From Eximiradius sp. (GTDB lineage: Bacteria > Bacteroidota > Ignavibacteria > Kapaibacteriales > UBA2268): a stretch of DNA of 64,000 bases. The stretch spans positions 124,001 through 188,000 of the forward strand of contig CAKZLY010000018.1 in the NCBI GenBank assembly GCA_937127445.1, written 5' to 3'. This document shows, piece after piece, positions 47,390-55,933 of the stretch. How positions within the stretch are numbered: position 1 is the stretch's first letter; each line of letters begins with the position of its first letter. The translations under genes were made by a program, and so were the position numbers. Below the pieces are notes generated by a model that saw only the letters and a program-made list of their open reading frames with translations, ran no database searches and had not been told where the DNA came from.

Positions 47390-48715
47390 ATGAATATTAT
47401 AACATTTAATAACTTACTAATCCTAATAATTTCAGTTGTACCCTGTTTATGTTTCGGGGGAAATTATACATCCTATTTGACTGGGAATAATACTGATATA
47501 ATTACAAAACCTTCAGGCGGAATATGTTTAATGGGAGGATCTCGGGAAGATGATAATGCAATGAGATGGTTTTTACAAAAGGCAAATGGCGGAGATGTTT
47601 TAGTGTTGAGGACCTCTGGGGCAGATGGTTATAATTCATATCTATATTCTGAATTAGGCGTTCCAATAAATTCTGTTGAGAGTATTGTTTGTCATAACAA
47701 ATTAGCAAGTTATGAACCATATATAATTCAAAGAATTCAGCAAGCAGAAGCTATTTGGTTCGCTGGCGGGGACCAATGGACATACATTAGTTATTGGAGA
47801 AATACACCAATTGATAGTGTAATTAACTCCGCTATTAAACAGAGAAACATAGTAGTTGGTGGAACAAGTGCAGGAATGGCAATACAAGGTCAGTATTATT
47901 TTTCGGCACAAAATGGAACAGTAACATCAGCTCAGGCCCTTTCAGATCCATTTAATAACCGAGTTACTATCGATACATCATCATTTATAAAGCACAATTT
48001 ATTATATAATACTATTACAGAAACGCATTTCGATAACCCTGATAGGAAAGGAAGACTTGTGGCATTTTTAGCAAGAATAATTACAGATTATGGAGTTTTT
48101 GCAAGAGCAATAGCGTGCGATGAATATACAGCTGTTTGCATTGACACGAATGGTATTGCACGCGTTTTTGGGGGGCATCCAAATTATGACGATAATGCAT
48201 ATTTCATCCAATCCAACTGTGAACTGAAAATTAAAACACCAGAAAAATGTTCTGTGGGAAATCCTTTAACTTGGGATTTAGATGGTTTAGCAATTAAAAC
48301 TTATAAGATTAAAGGAGATGAAAAAGGTAGTGGAACATTTGATTTAAATACCTGGCAATCTGGCACTAATGGCATTTGGTATAAATGGTATGTCTCTGAT
48401 GGAATATTTTTTGAACAACCTGGAACTGCTATTAATTGTTCACCTTTGTCGATAAAAGATAATTCTAATTTTTCAGAAATCAATATTTTCCCAAATCCAA
48501 TTGCAGATAAATTAACAATAAAATCAAGTAACTCAACAATTGATGAATACAATATATACATATTCAATAGTCTTGGAAAGAAATTACAAGTAAAGATAAT
48601 TCAAATGGGTAATGAATACACTCTTGATTTAAGTAATCTCACAAATGGGCATTACTATTTGATAATCGCAAAAAATAATGGCAAAATCTATACAAGAAAA
48701 ATAATAAAAGACTGA
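47390..48715 (+). CDS. Secreted cyanophycinase-like peptidase with T9SS tail
   Basis: Family S51 peptidase related to cyanophycinase, which cuts the Asp-Arg storage polymer cyanophycin. Signal peptide about 1-22. Catalytic serine S160 in GTSAGM (158-163), with the glycine-rich FAGGDQ (124-129) and ICLMGGSREDD before it. After the peptidase core comes a linker and a T9SS type A sorting domain of about 80 residues (INIFPNPIADKLTIK, final RKIIKD). Intracellular cyanophycinases lack such a tail; this one should act outside the cell. Substrate could be cyanophycin or another beta-linked aspartyl peptide. Confidence 0.88.
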   Translation: MNIITFNNLLILIISVVPCLCFGGNYTSYLTGNNTDIITKPSGGICLMGGSREDDNAMRWFLQKANGGDVLVLRTSGADGYNSYLYSELGVPINSVESIVCHNKLASYEPYIIQRIQQAEAIWFAGGDQWTYISYWRNTPIDSVINSAIKQRNIVVGGTSAGMAIQGQYYFSAQNGTVTSAQALSDPFNNRVTIDTSSFIKHNLLYNTITETHFDNPDRKGRLVAFLARIITDYGVFARAIACDEYTAVCIDTNGIARVFGGHPNYDDNAYFIQSNCELKIKTPEKCSVGNPLTWDLDGLAIKTYKIKGDEKGSGTFDLNTWQSGTNGIWYKWYVSDGIFFEQPGTAINCSPLSIKDNSNFSEINIFPNPIADKLTIKSSNSTIDEYNIYIFNSLGKKLQVKIIQMGNEYTLDLSNLTNGHYYLIIAKNNGKIYTRKIIKD

Positions 48716-48858
48716 TAGTAGCATTTCATATTGGTTTTTAACACATTATAAATAGAAACAAGAAATCTTAACAAAAATTAATTAATTTGAAACAAAAAGC
48801 GATTTAATTCGTAAATCATAAGTAGTTCATTTTTTATTAACATTGTGGAGATAACCAG

Positions 48859-51297
48859 ATGAAGATAATTATTAGTCTCAATTCCGTGTTTTTTGCTATA
48901 ATACTTGTTTTGTTTAGTTTAACGCAGGTTTTTGCGCAAGCTCCCGATATAAAAATAGTTGGTGGAGTGCCTGCAAATATTGAAGATTATCCTTACCAAG
49001 TAGCGCTATTTTCGATTGATGAAGAGGGCAACATTAATGAATTTATGTGTGGCGGTTCAATAATTGATAGATATTGGGTGATAACAGCAGCACATTGTGT
49101 CCTGCAGAATTCGCACAAAAAACAAAGAATATTAGCAGCATTTTCTAAATTAAGTGAAATGAGTGAAGCAGTAGTTTATGAAATTTCCGATTATATTATC
49201 CATCCTGAATATGATATGAACACAGTCGTAAACGATATAGCGTTGTTGCGGTTAGCATATCCAATAGATACAGCAAACCTCAGTAGCAAAATAATAAGAT
49301 TAGTAACACCTGAAGAAGAGCAATCAGGGCTAATTTCTCCTGGAACAATGGCAACAATAACTGGATGGGGAACAACTCAGTACATGGGCGAACAACCAGA
49401 CCAATTACAGGTTGGTGTTTTACCAATAATTTCGGTGGAAACGGCGAACCAATGGTTTGCAGAATCTACACAAGGAATGAATACAGTTCTTGAAAGTATG
49501 TTACCAGCAGGTTACGAAGAAGGTGGAGTAAGCGGCTGCCACGGCGATAGCGGAGGGCCACTCGCGGTAAAAGACTCTATAAATAATTTCGTTTTAGCAG
49601 GCATAACTTCGTGGGGAAACATTTGTGGAGCACCAAAACAACCAGCTGTTTATACTCGCGTGCCTTATTTTTACGATTGGATTATGGACAACTCAAAAAT
49701 CAATGTTATTTTTGAGCCTACAAACGATAATTTCATCGATCTGGATAAAATATATATAAAAGACAAAGTATATTCTTGCGGAGAAGTCCCACAAATTGGC
49801 GAATATTTAGTTGTTAATACGGGAAAAGAGCCATTAGAAAAATTCGACGTAACAATAAAAATCGGAACTGACCCAAATAATATATTAAACTCTATTACTC
49901 AAACGATACTGATTGATAATCCATTATTAACAGGTGGAAGTAAAAGATTTCCCATTGAATTGAGTGGAACTATTGAAAATTATGGGATGTACTGGATAGA
50001 AGTAACTATTTCAAAACCAAACGGGTATGAAACTGAGCTCGAAAAGTATACAGATAACAAGTATTTTGAGTTAGCAAAACCAAATACACTTACATTATCT
50101 CTTGATTTTGGAAATATCTTTTCTGTTGGTTGGGCGATATTAAATGCAGGAACAATGGAACAAATTGAGACAAAAGATTATAATTTTGCTTCATCCGGCA
50201 AGAAAGTGGAAGAACAAATATGTCTTGGCGAAGGTAATTATATGTTCTTTATCGGTGGAATGGGTGAATATGATTTTAATTTATCTGTTGATGTAGATGA
50301 CAAAAAATACGACTTGCTATGGAACGAAGAGCAATCTTTCTTCCATATGACATCGTTCTCTATTCCATTTGAACCAAATTATAATATAACTGTTATGAAG
50401 AATGATATGACAGATTATGTAATAGTTTGTGATTTAAATGAAGTTAGCGAAAACTTAAACCTGACTTTGAATAATACCGGGACATTACCGATTAAGAATT
50501 TGAAATATAAAATAACTTATGAGAACAGTCAAAGCTCGGAAACCAAAACATTATCGAACACAATTTTCGCTGGTTCGGCTTATCCAATCGAACTAAATCT
50601 TGATGAATTATCTGTCGGAAACAACAAAATAAAAGTCGAGATCATTTCGTATGATAATTACGAAGAAGAGATAAACCTCGATGATAATATATTAAATGCA
50701 GAATTTCAAGTTGAATTACTTCCAAAATTTGCTACTTTGAGCATACAAACAGATGAAAACTTCTGGGTATATGGTTGGGAAATCAGAAACGAAGAAGGAC
50801 ATATAGTAATGAGTAGAAATGTGGAAAGTCCTTACACAACTGAATATGATTTATGTCTGCCAGAAGGATGTTATTATTTGGTCCCAATTAATAGTTCGGA
50901 AGGTGGAGTAAATGTAGATACAGCAGTTGTTATACGAGACTTCGCTGGACAAATAATATTAGTAGTTACAGGTAAAGAATTTATTAATGAAAACCAATTC
51001 AAATTCTGTAATGAATTTTCATCAGTCAAAGATGATATAAAAGTTGATAATCTATCGTTATATCCTAATCCAGTTTCAAATTCTATAAATCTGTCATTCG
51101 CGACAAGTAACATTTCAAGAGCAGAAGTATCAATTACAAGCACATTAGGTAATGTCCTTTACTTGAATGAAATCCAGACAACTATTGGACAGAACAACAA
51201 AACAATTGATACTAGTAGACTGCCTATTGGTGTTTATTCTCTGAATGTCAAAATAAATAACCAAATCTTGAGTAAACAATTCGTTGTAGTCAAATAA
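48859..51297 (+). CDS. Secreted chymotrypsin-like serine protease with T9SS tail
   Basis: Family S1 protease, 812 residues. Signal peptide to about A26, then a short propeptide; the mature chain would start at I33 (IVGG). Triad: H79 (TAAHC), D126 (NDIALL), S231 (GDSGGP). Cysteines 64-80 and 227-256 fit conserved S1 disulfides. The residue equivalent to 189 at the base of the specificity pocket is Ser225, as in chymotrypsin, not Asp as in trypsin. After the protease come about 450 residues of beta-rich, CARDB-like repeats and a T9SS type A sorting domain (LSLYPNPVSNSINLSF, final KQFVVVK). A ribosome site GTGGAG precedes the ATG. Confidence 0.92.
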   Translation: MKIIISLNSVFFAIILVLFSLTQVFAQAPDIKIVGGVPANIEDYPYQVALFSIDEEGNINEFMCGGSIIDRYWVITAAHCVLQNSHKKQRILAAFSKLSEMSEAVVYEISDYIIHPEYDMNTVVNDIALLRLAYPIDTANLSSKIIRLVTPEEEQSGLISPGTMATITGWGTTQYMGEQPDQLQVGVLPIISVETANQWFAESTQGMNTVLESMLPAGYEEGGVSGCHGDSGGPLAVKDSINNFVLAGITSWGNICGAPKQPAVYTRVPYFYDWIMDNSKINVIFEPTNDNFIDLDKIYIKDKVYSCGEVPQIGEYLVVNTGKEPLEKFDVTIKIGTDPNNILNSITQTILIDNPLLTGGSKRFPIELSGTIENYGMYWIEVTISKPNGYETELEKYTDNKYFELAKPNTLTLSLDFGNIFSVGWAILNAGTMEQIETKDYNFASSGKKVEEQICLGEGNYMFFIGGMGEYDFNLSVDVDDKKYDLLWNEEQSFFHMTSFSIPFEPNYNITVMKNDMTDYVIVCDLNEVSENLNLTLNNTGTLPIKNLKYKITYENSQSSETKTLSNTIFAGSAYPIELNLDELSVGNNKIKVEIISYDNYEEEINLDDNILNAEFQVELLPKFATLSIQTDENFWVYGWEIRNEEGHIVMSRNVESPYTTEYDLCLPEGCYYLVPINSSEGGVNVDTAVVIRDFAGQIILVVTGKEFINENQFKFCNEFSSVKDDIKVDNLSLYPNPVSNSINLSFATSNISRAEVSITSTLGNVLYLNEIQTTIGQNNKTIDTSRLPIGVYSLNVKINNQILSKQFVVVK

Positions 51298-51318
51298 TAT
51301 CGATTTGTTAAACAATAA

Positions 51319-51355
51319 AAACTGCTCTCCAAAATTATAGGAGAGCAGTTTTTTT
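51319..51355 (+). terminator. Intrinsic terminator after S1 protease
   Basis: 12-bp stem (AAACTGCTCTCC/GGAGAGCAGTTT) with a nine-base loop and seven T, 22 nt after the protease stop. Confidence 0.88.
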
Positions 51356-51456
51356 ATAAAAATTTTCATTTTTAAAATATCAATAATGTTCATATATTAA
51401 AAAAGATTTTTTTCACAAAAAGGGTAGTATATAAATCAATTTTACGAGGTAACCTA

Positions 51457-52800
51457 ATGGAAACACAAAGAGGACAATGGAGTTCTAAAATTGGTTTTAT
51501 TTTAGCCGGAGCAGGAGCAGCAATAGGTTTGGGAAATATTTGGCGATTTTCGTATGTAGCCGGTGAAAATGGTGGTGCAGCTTTTGTTCTAACATATTTG
51601 ATATTTGTAATATTCTTTGGAATACCTTTAATGATTGCAGAAATTGCGATAGGTAGAAAAACACAGAAAAATCCAGTTGGCGCATTTACAAGTATCAGAA
51701 GTTCTTCATTCTGGAAGTTCGTTGGTTATTTTGCCATTCTAACAAATCTTGGTATTTTAGCTTTTTATTCAGTGATTGCTGGATGGACATTCGGTTATAT
51801 TTTCAAAATGTTGAGTGGAGACGCCTTTGGCTATCAGACTTTTATATCTAACCCATTTTTTGAAATTGGTCTGTTTGCATTGTTTTTAATTTTTACTGCC
51901 GGAATAGTTTATGGAGGAGTAGAAAAAGGGATAGAGAAGTGGTCTAAAATATTAATGCCACTACTAATACTGATAATGATTTTTCTAATAATATATGCTA
52001 ATCTTTTAGAAGGTTCATCGAAAGGTTTAGAATTTTATTTGAAACCAGATTTCTCTAAAATTACTCCTAAGGTAATTCTTTCGGCAATTGGGCAAGCAAT
52101 GTTCTCGTTAAGTCTTGGGATGGGATTAATGATTACCTACGGAAGTTATTTATCGAAAAAAGAAAACATATTTGTCAGCGGGATAACCATCGCAATACTG
52201 GATACGACAGTAGCAATTATGGCAGGCTTCATTATTTTCCCTGCTTTATTTGCAATGGGCGGCAATCCTCAGGCTGGACCAGCACTTGTTTTCGAAGTAT
52301 TGCCAAAATTATTTATGGGAATGGTCGGCGGACAAATAGTTGGTGCATTTTTCTTTGTATTGCTTTCAATAGCAGCGCTGACCTCGACTATTTCTATGTT
52401 AGAAGTTCCAGTTTCATTTTTCGTTGATGAGAAGAAAATAAATAGGAAGAGAATTGTGATTTATGCGACAATATTTACATTTTTTATGGGACTGCCGTCG
52501 GCATTATCACAAGGAACAGTTGACTTCTTTACAAACTTTGGCTTGTTGCCTAAATCCATTTGTTCAGCAGATTTTTTATCACATATGAATTTTATTTTTG
52601 GTGATTTTGCTGTTGTATTAGGAGCATTGTTTGCATCTGTATTTGTTGGATGGATATGGGGCACAAAACCGGCGATTGAGGAAATTTTGCAAGGATCGAA
52701 ATATTTCAAAAAAATTGCATTTTTATGGAGCTTTTTTATAAAATATATTATTCCAGCTATAATTACTTTGATTTTGCTAAGTTTATTCGGTATTATTTAA
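51457..52800 (+). CDS. SNF-family sodium-dependent symporter
   Basis: LeuT-fold sodium symporter of the neurotransmitter:sodium family. The first helix shows GAAIGLGNIWRFSYV followed by ENGGAAFVLTY, the sodium- and substrate-binding signature. About eleven helices, 447 residues. Bacterial members usually carry amino acids such as leucine, tryptophan or tyrosine; the exact cargo is unknown. GAGG lies nine bases before the ATG. Overlaps aroA by 8 nt at the 3' ends. Confidence 0.92.
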   Translation: METQRGQWSSKIGFILAGAGAAIGLGNIWRFSYVAGENGGAAFVLTYLIFVIFFGIPLMIAEIAIGRKTQKNPVGAFTSIRSSSFWKFVGYFAILTNLGILAFYSVIAGWTFGYIFKMLSGDAFGYQTFISNPFFEIGLFALFLIFTAGIVYGGVEKGIEKWSKILMPLLILIMIFLIIYANLLEGSSKGLEFYLKPDFSKITPKVILSAIGQAMFSLSLGMGLMITYGSYLSKKENIFVSGITIAILDTTVAIMAGFIIFPALFAMGGNPQAGPALVFEVLPKLFMGMVGGQIVGAFFFVLLSIAALTSTISMLEVPVSFFVDEKKINRKRIVIYATIFTFFMGLPSALSQGTVDFFTNFGLLPKSICSADFLSHMNFIFGDFAVVLGALFASVFVGWIWGTKPAIEEILQGSKYFKKIAFLWSFFIKYIIPAIITLILLSLFGII

Positions 52801-54016
52801 ACAATTTCCAGAAATCTGGAAAAGATTTATTGACTGAAGCGGGATTGTCTAGAACAATTCCGCTTTTTGAATTAAGGGCAGCAACAGCAAGAGCCATAGC
52901 AATTCGATGGTCGTTTCTGGAAGACACCTCTCCCCCAATCATTTGAGAATTCCCATCAATAAGAAAACTATCATCGTCAATAACGATATTTGCGCCAATC
53001 TTTGTGAATTCATCCAGCAAAGACAAAATTCTGTTGCTTTCTTTATTCACAAGGCGATGAATACCTTTAATTAAAGATTTCCCTTTTGCATTTATGGCAA
53101 GCACTACAAGCGGAGGAACTAAATCGGGATAATCAGTCGCATCAAACTCAAATGGAGGAATAATTGACTTTTCGCAAATTAATTTATATGAGTTTGAATG
53201 AATAGAAGAACAATTTAGCCCGATTTTTTTGATAAAGTCAACAAAAATACAGTCGGGTTGAAACGATGTTGGATCTAAGTTCAAAATTTCTACTTTACCA
53301 GAGATAAGCCCAGCAACCATTAAAAAAGCTGCGGCACTCCAATCACCTTTAATAGTGATTTCATTATTAGAAATAATAGGATTATTTGCAAGATAGAATG
53401 CATTCCCCGAATAATTATAAATTATTCCAATTTTTTCAAGCATATTTAAGGTAAGAGCCACATATCCTTTGCTGACAATATGAGGACATTGAATAGTAAA
53501 ATTATTTTCAGCAAAGGCATTTCCAATCAGCAGACCGGAAAGCAATTGAGAAGATTGAGAAGCGTCCAGCTCAATTGGATTTTGTATATCGCTTTTGGAG
53601 AGAGTTAATGGTAGAAATGGAGAATTTCCTTCAAATTTTATGTTATTACGCACGAAAAAATCGAAAATATCAGAAAGATTACGAGTAACAAGGGACCCGG
53701 AAGCAGTAATTTTAGTGTTCCAGCCCATTACTGCCGATATTGCCACAAGACTTCGGGCAAGAAAAGCCGATTCGCCACAATGGAAATGAAAGTTATTTTT
53801 TCTTTTGATTTTTTCAACAAGTAACTTATTGTTGTTACAAGTGCAGTTTGAATACTCTTTTAAAATATTAACTGCCGCGGTAGCATCTTCTGAATTTGGT
53901 GTATTTTCTATAGTAAATTTGTTATTCAACAAAGCAATTAAGCAAGCTCGCAGGAACTCGCTCTTTGAAAATGGTGCAGCAATTTGTTTGTCGATGGTTT
54001 GAGGATTAATCTGCAT
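52793..54016 (-). CDS. aroA: EPSP synthase
   Basis: 5-enolpyruvylshikimate-3-phosphate synthase, sixth step of the shikimate pathway. Divergent but with the key parts: APFSKSEFLRACL (phosphate loop, SKS), DASQSSQLLSGLL, the catalytic-region DYPDLVPPL, VNKESNRI (usually KESDR) and SRNDHRIAMALAVAAL. 407 residues, about 20 short of the usual length. Start overlaps the aroE-aroK stop by 11 nt on the same strand. Confidence 0.92.
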   Translation of the reverse strand: MQINPQTIDKQIAAPFSKSEFLRACLIALLNNKFTIENTPNSEDATAAVNILKEYSNCTCNNNKLLVEKIKRKNNFHFHCGESAFLARSLVAISAVMGWNTKITASGSLVTRNLSDIFDFFVRNNIKFEGNSPFLPLTLSKSDIQNPIELDASQSSQLLSGLLIGNAFAENNFTIQCPHIVSKGYVALTLNMLEKIGIIYNYSGNAFYLANNPIISNNEITIKGDWSAAAFLMVAGLISGKVEILNLDPTSFQPDCIFVDFIKKIGLNCSSIHSNSYKLICEKSIIPPFEFDATDYPDLVPPLVVLAINAKGKSLIKGIHRLVNKESNRILSLLDEFTKIGANIVIDDDSFLIDGNSQMIGGEVSSRNDHRIAMALAVAALNSKSGIVLDNPASVNKSFPDFWKLFK

Positions 54017-55301
54017 TTAAGTAATTACATAATTCGTTTTTCAATACCTGGAAAGCAGTATCAAATTTAGCAAAAGAATAAATTAAATCTGAGCATTTAA
54101 AATAATTATCAAGTCTTCGGTTGAAAATACTAAGAAACTCCTCGTAATTAGCGTGTTTTAAAATTGGACGATTATCGGTTTTAACATCGTTCCAGATATG
54201 CTCAGGTTTTCGGGCAAGGAACACAACAAAGGAGTGAGATTTAAGCATTTCAATATTTTCATTGAAGATGCAAGAACCGCCACCAGTATCGATAATCGAA
54301 TTTTTGAGTGAACTAATTTGCTTTATCACATTTGCTTCAATTTTTCTGAATTCAGATTCGCCTTGCTCTTCGAATATTTTCGCAATAGATTTACCGGCAT
54401 ATTTTTCAATAAATTCATCGACTGAGAAATAATCCATATTAAGTTCACGGGCAAGAGAGCGAGCAAATTCAGTTTTACCGACGCTCGTCATACCAATTAG
54501 AGAAAAGTTACTTTTTTTGCTTTTCTTTTGTCTTAAAAGTTCAGAGATATTTTCATCTTCAAAAAGAACGTTTTTTGAATGAAAAATATCATCTGCGAAA
54601 TGATTGAAAGCATAAAATGCTTGATTTTTAAGTATTTCGAAGCCATCAATCAAGTATTGGTAATTAGGAAAAAGCTTGCAGAGTTGATTTTTCATATAGT
54701 TAAAATCGAATAATATTTTAGCGTTTGTCAATTTTGAGTAGTGTTTGAAAAAAGACAAATCAGAAGCAGTATTGGTTATCAGGTCGTAACTCTCTTTTAC
54801 TGTATCTTCGTTAATAACACGAACATTATCATAAAAGCTGCTGATAATATTAACATTTTCTCTTGTTCTATTGATAATGTCGATTTGTTTATTTAGTTTT
54901 TTTAAAATATCAACAACGGTTATTGCTGTGCTACCGGCTCCAATAACAAGGATATCAGAGAGCGAATCGACTTTGATTTTATGAAGTACATCGTAAGTAG
55001 CTTTGTAATCAGTGTTATATCCAAAAATCTGTTCCTTGAAAATTAGTGTGTTACAAGTTTCGGTAATTTTTGAAATTTCGTCAGGGTAATCAACCCAACC
55101 ATAGACAAGTTGTTTGTAAGGCATAGTTACATTAACTGCATCCAGCTTAAGCAAATGAAAAGTATCTAGTCCATTTTTAATATCAGTAACAAGCAATCTT
55201 GAATAGTAAGCATCTAAATTATTTATTTTGAATAAATAGTTATAAATTATAGGGCTTGCACTATTAATTATAGGATTACCAATAACAGCGAATTTTTTCA
55301 T
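54006..55301 (-). CDS. aroE-aroK: Fused shikimate dehydrogenase / shikimate kinase
   Basis: Two consecutive shikimate-pathway enzymes in one 431-residue chain. Residues 1-245 are AroE: SASP (14-17), NVTMPYK with catalytic K63, GYNTD (D98), a Rossmann GAGST (121-125) and LIDGFEILKNQA (217-228). Residues 264-431 are AroK: Walker A GMTSVGKT (270-277), D295 (SVDEFIEK), EEQGESEFRKIE (311-322) and DTGGGS (338-343), NRPIL. Start set at ATG 55301, one base after the aroD stop; the longer frame from 55355 would overlap aroD. The AroE nucleotide loop is GAGST rather than GAGGA, and the whole enzyme is divergent. Fusion has no visible break or frameshift. Confidence 0.9.
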   Translation of the reverse strand: MKKFAVIGNPIINSASPIIYNYLFKINNLDAYYSRLLVTDIKNGLDTFHLLKLDAVNVTMPYKQLVYGWVDYPDEISKITETCNTLIFKEQIFGYNTDYKATYDVLHKIKVDSLSDILVIGAGSTAITVVDILKKLNKQIDIINRTRENVNIISSFYDNVRVINEDTVKESYDLITNTASDLSFFKHYSKLTNAKILFDFNYMKNQLCKLFPNYQYLIDGFEILKNQAFYAFNHFADDIFHSKNVLFEDENISELLRQKKSKKSNFSLIGMTSVGKTEFARSLARELNMDYFSVDEFIEKYAGKSIAKIFEEQGESEFRKIEANVIKQISSLKNSIIDTGGGSCIFNENIEMLKSHSFVVFLARKPEHIWNDVKTDNRPILKHANYEEFLSIFNRRLDNYFKCSDLIYSFAKFDTAFQVLKNELCNYLNAD

Positions 55302-55302
55302 A

Positions 55303-55926
55303 TCACACCTCTTGAATCTCGTCAAGCGAAAATTGCCCTTCGGCAGTTTCGCCAAATGAAGAATGGGCTACATACATCAATGGAGAACCTTTTTTGATTG
55401 CTTCCAAACGGGTAAATTTTAGTTCTTTTCCCATCCCAAAAAGCAGTAATCTATGACTTGGAAAAATATCGTATAAACTTAATACTTGATTAATATCCAG
55501 TGAGTTCTCATCATTAAACACAAGTTTTACATAATTAGGACTGAAACTCAACATTTTTTTTATCAAAAGTTGGATATCTTCAACACTAATTTTTTCTTCT
55601 GACAAATGATATGAAACAATTGTTTTGACGTTATACATTACTGAATAGTTTATTAATTCAGAAAGATTACTTTCAAATTTTAGAAAATCAATGTCTATAT
55701 ATTTGGGCGACAGTTCAATGATTTTTTTTATTTCATTATAGATAATATTTATTTTTGGTGCAATAATACAATTATAATTGTATATCATATTCTTAATATC
55801 ATTAAGCGAATATGGGATATCGAGCCTATATTCAATAAAGCTTCCTTTTGGAATATTATTTTCTATTTTTGTAATAGAGTGTTTATTCGAGATGCTAACA
55901 CAGTATGTTATTTTTTGTTCAGGCAT
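55303..55926 (-). CDS. aroD: Type I 3-dehydroquinate dehydratase
   Basis: Third step of the shikimate pathway, by the Schiff-base mechanism. Divergent but with the catalytic set: EYRLD (E32-D36), the catalytic His in IVSYHLSEE, the Schiff-base Lys in NYVKLVF, and the C-terminal substrate loop SFGETAEGQFSLDEI. 207 residues, slightly below the common 220-250. It sits 7 nt after the HpnE-like gene and 1 nt before aroE-aroK. Confidence 0.85.
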   Translation of the reverse strand: MPEQKITYCVSISNKHSITKIENNIPKGSFIEYRLDIPYSLNDIKNMIYNYNCIIAPKINIIYNEIKKIIELSPKYIDIDFLKFESNLSELINYSVMYNVKTIVSYHLSEEKISVEDIQLLIKKMLSFSPNYVKLVFNDENSLDINQVLSLYDIFPSHRLLLFGMGKELKFTRLEAIKKGSPLMYVAHSSFGETAEGQFSLDEIQEV

Positions 55927-55933
55927 GATAATT

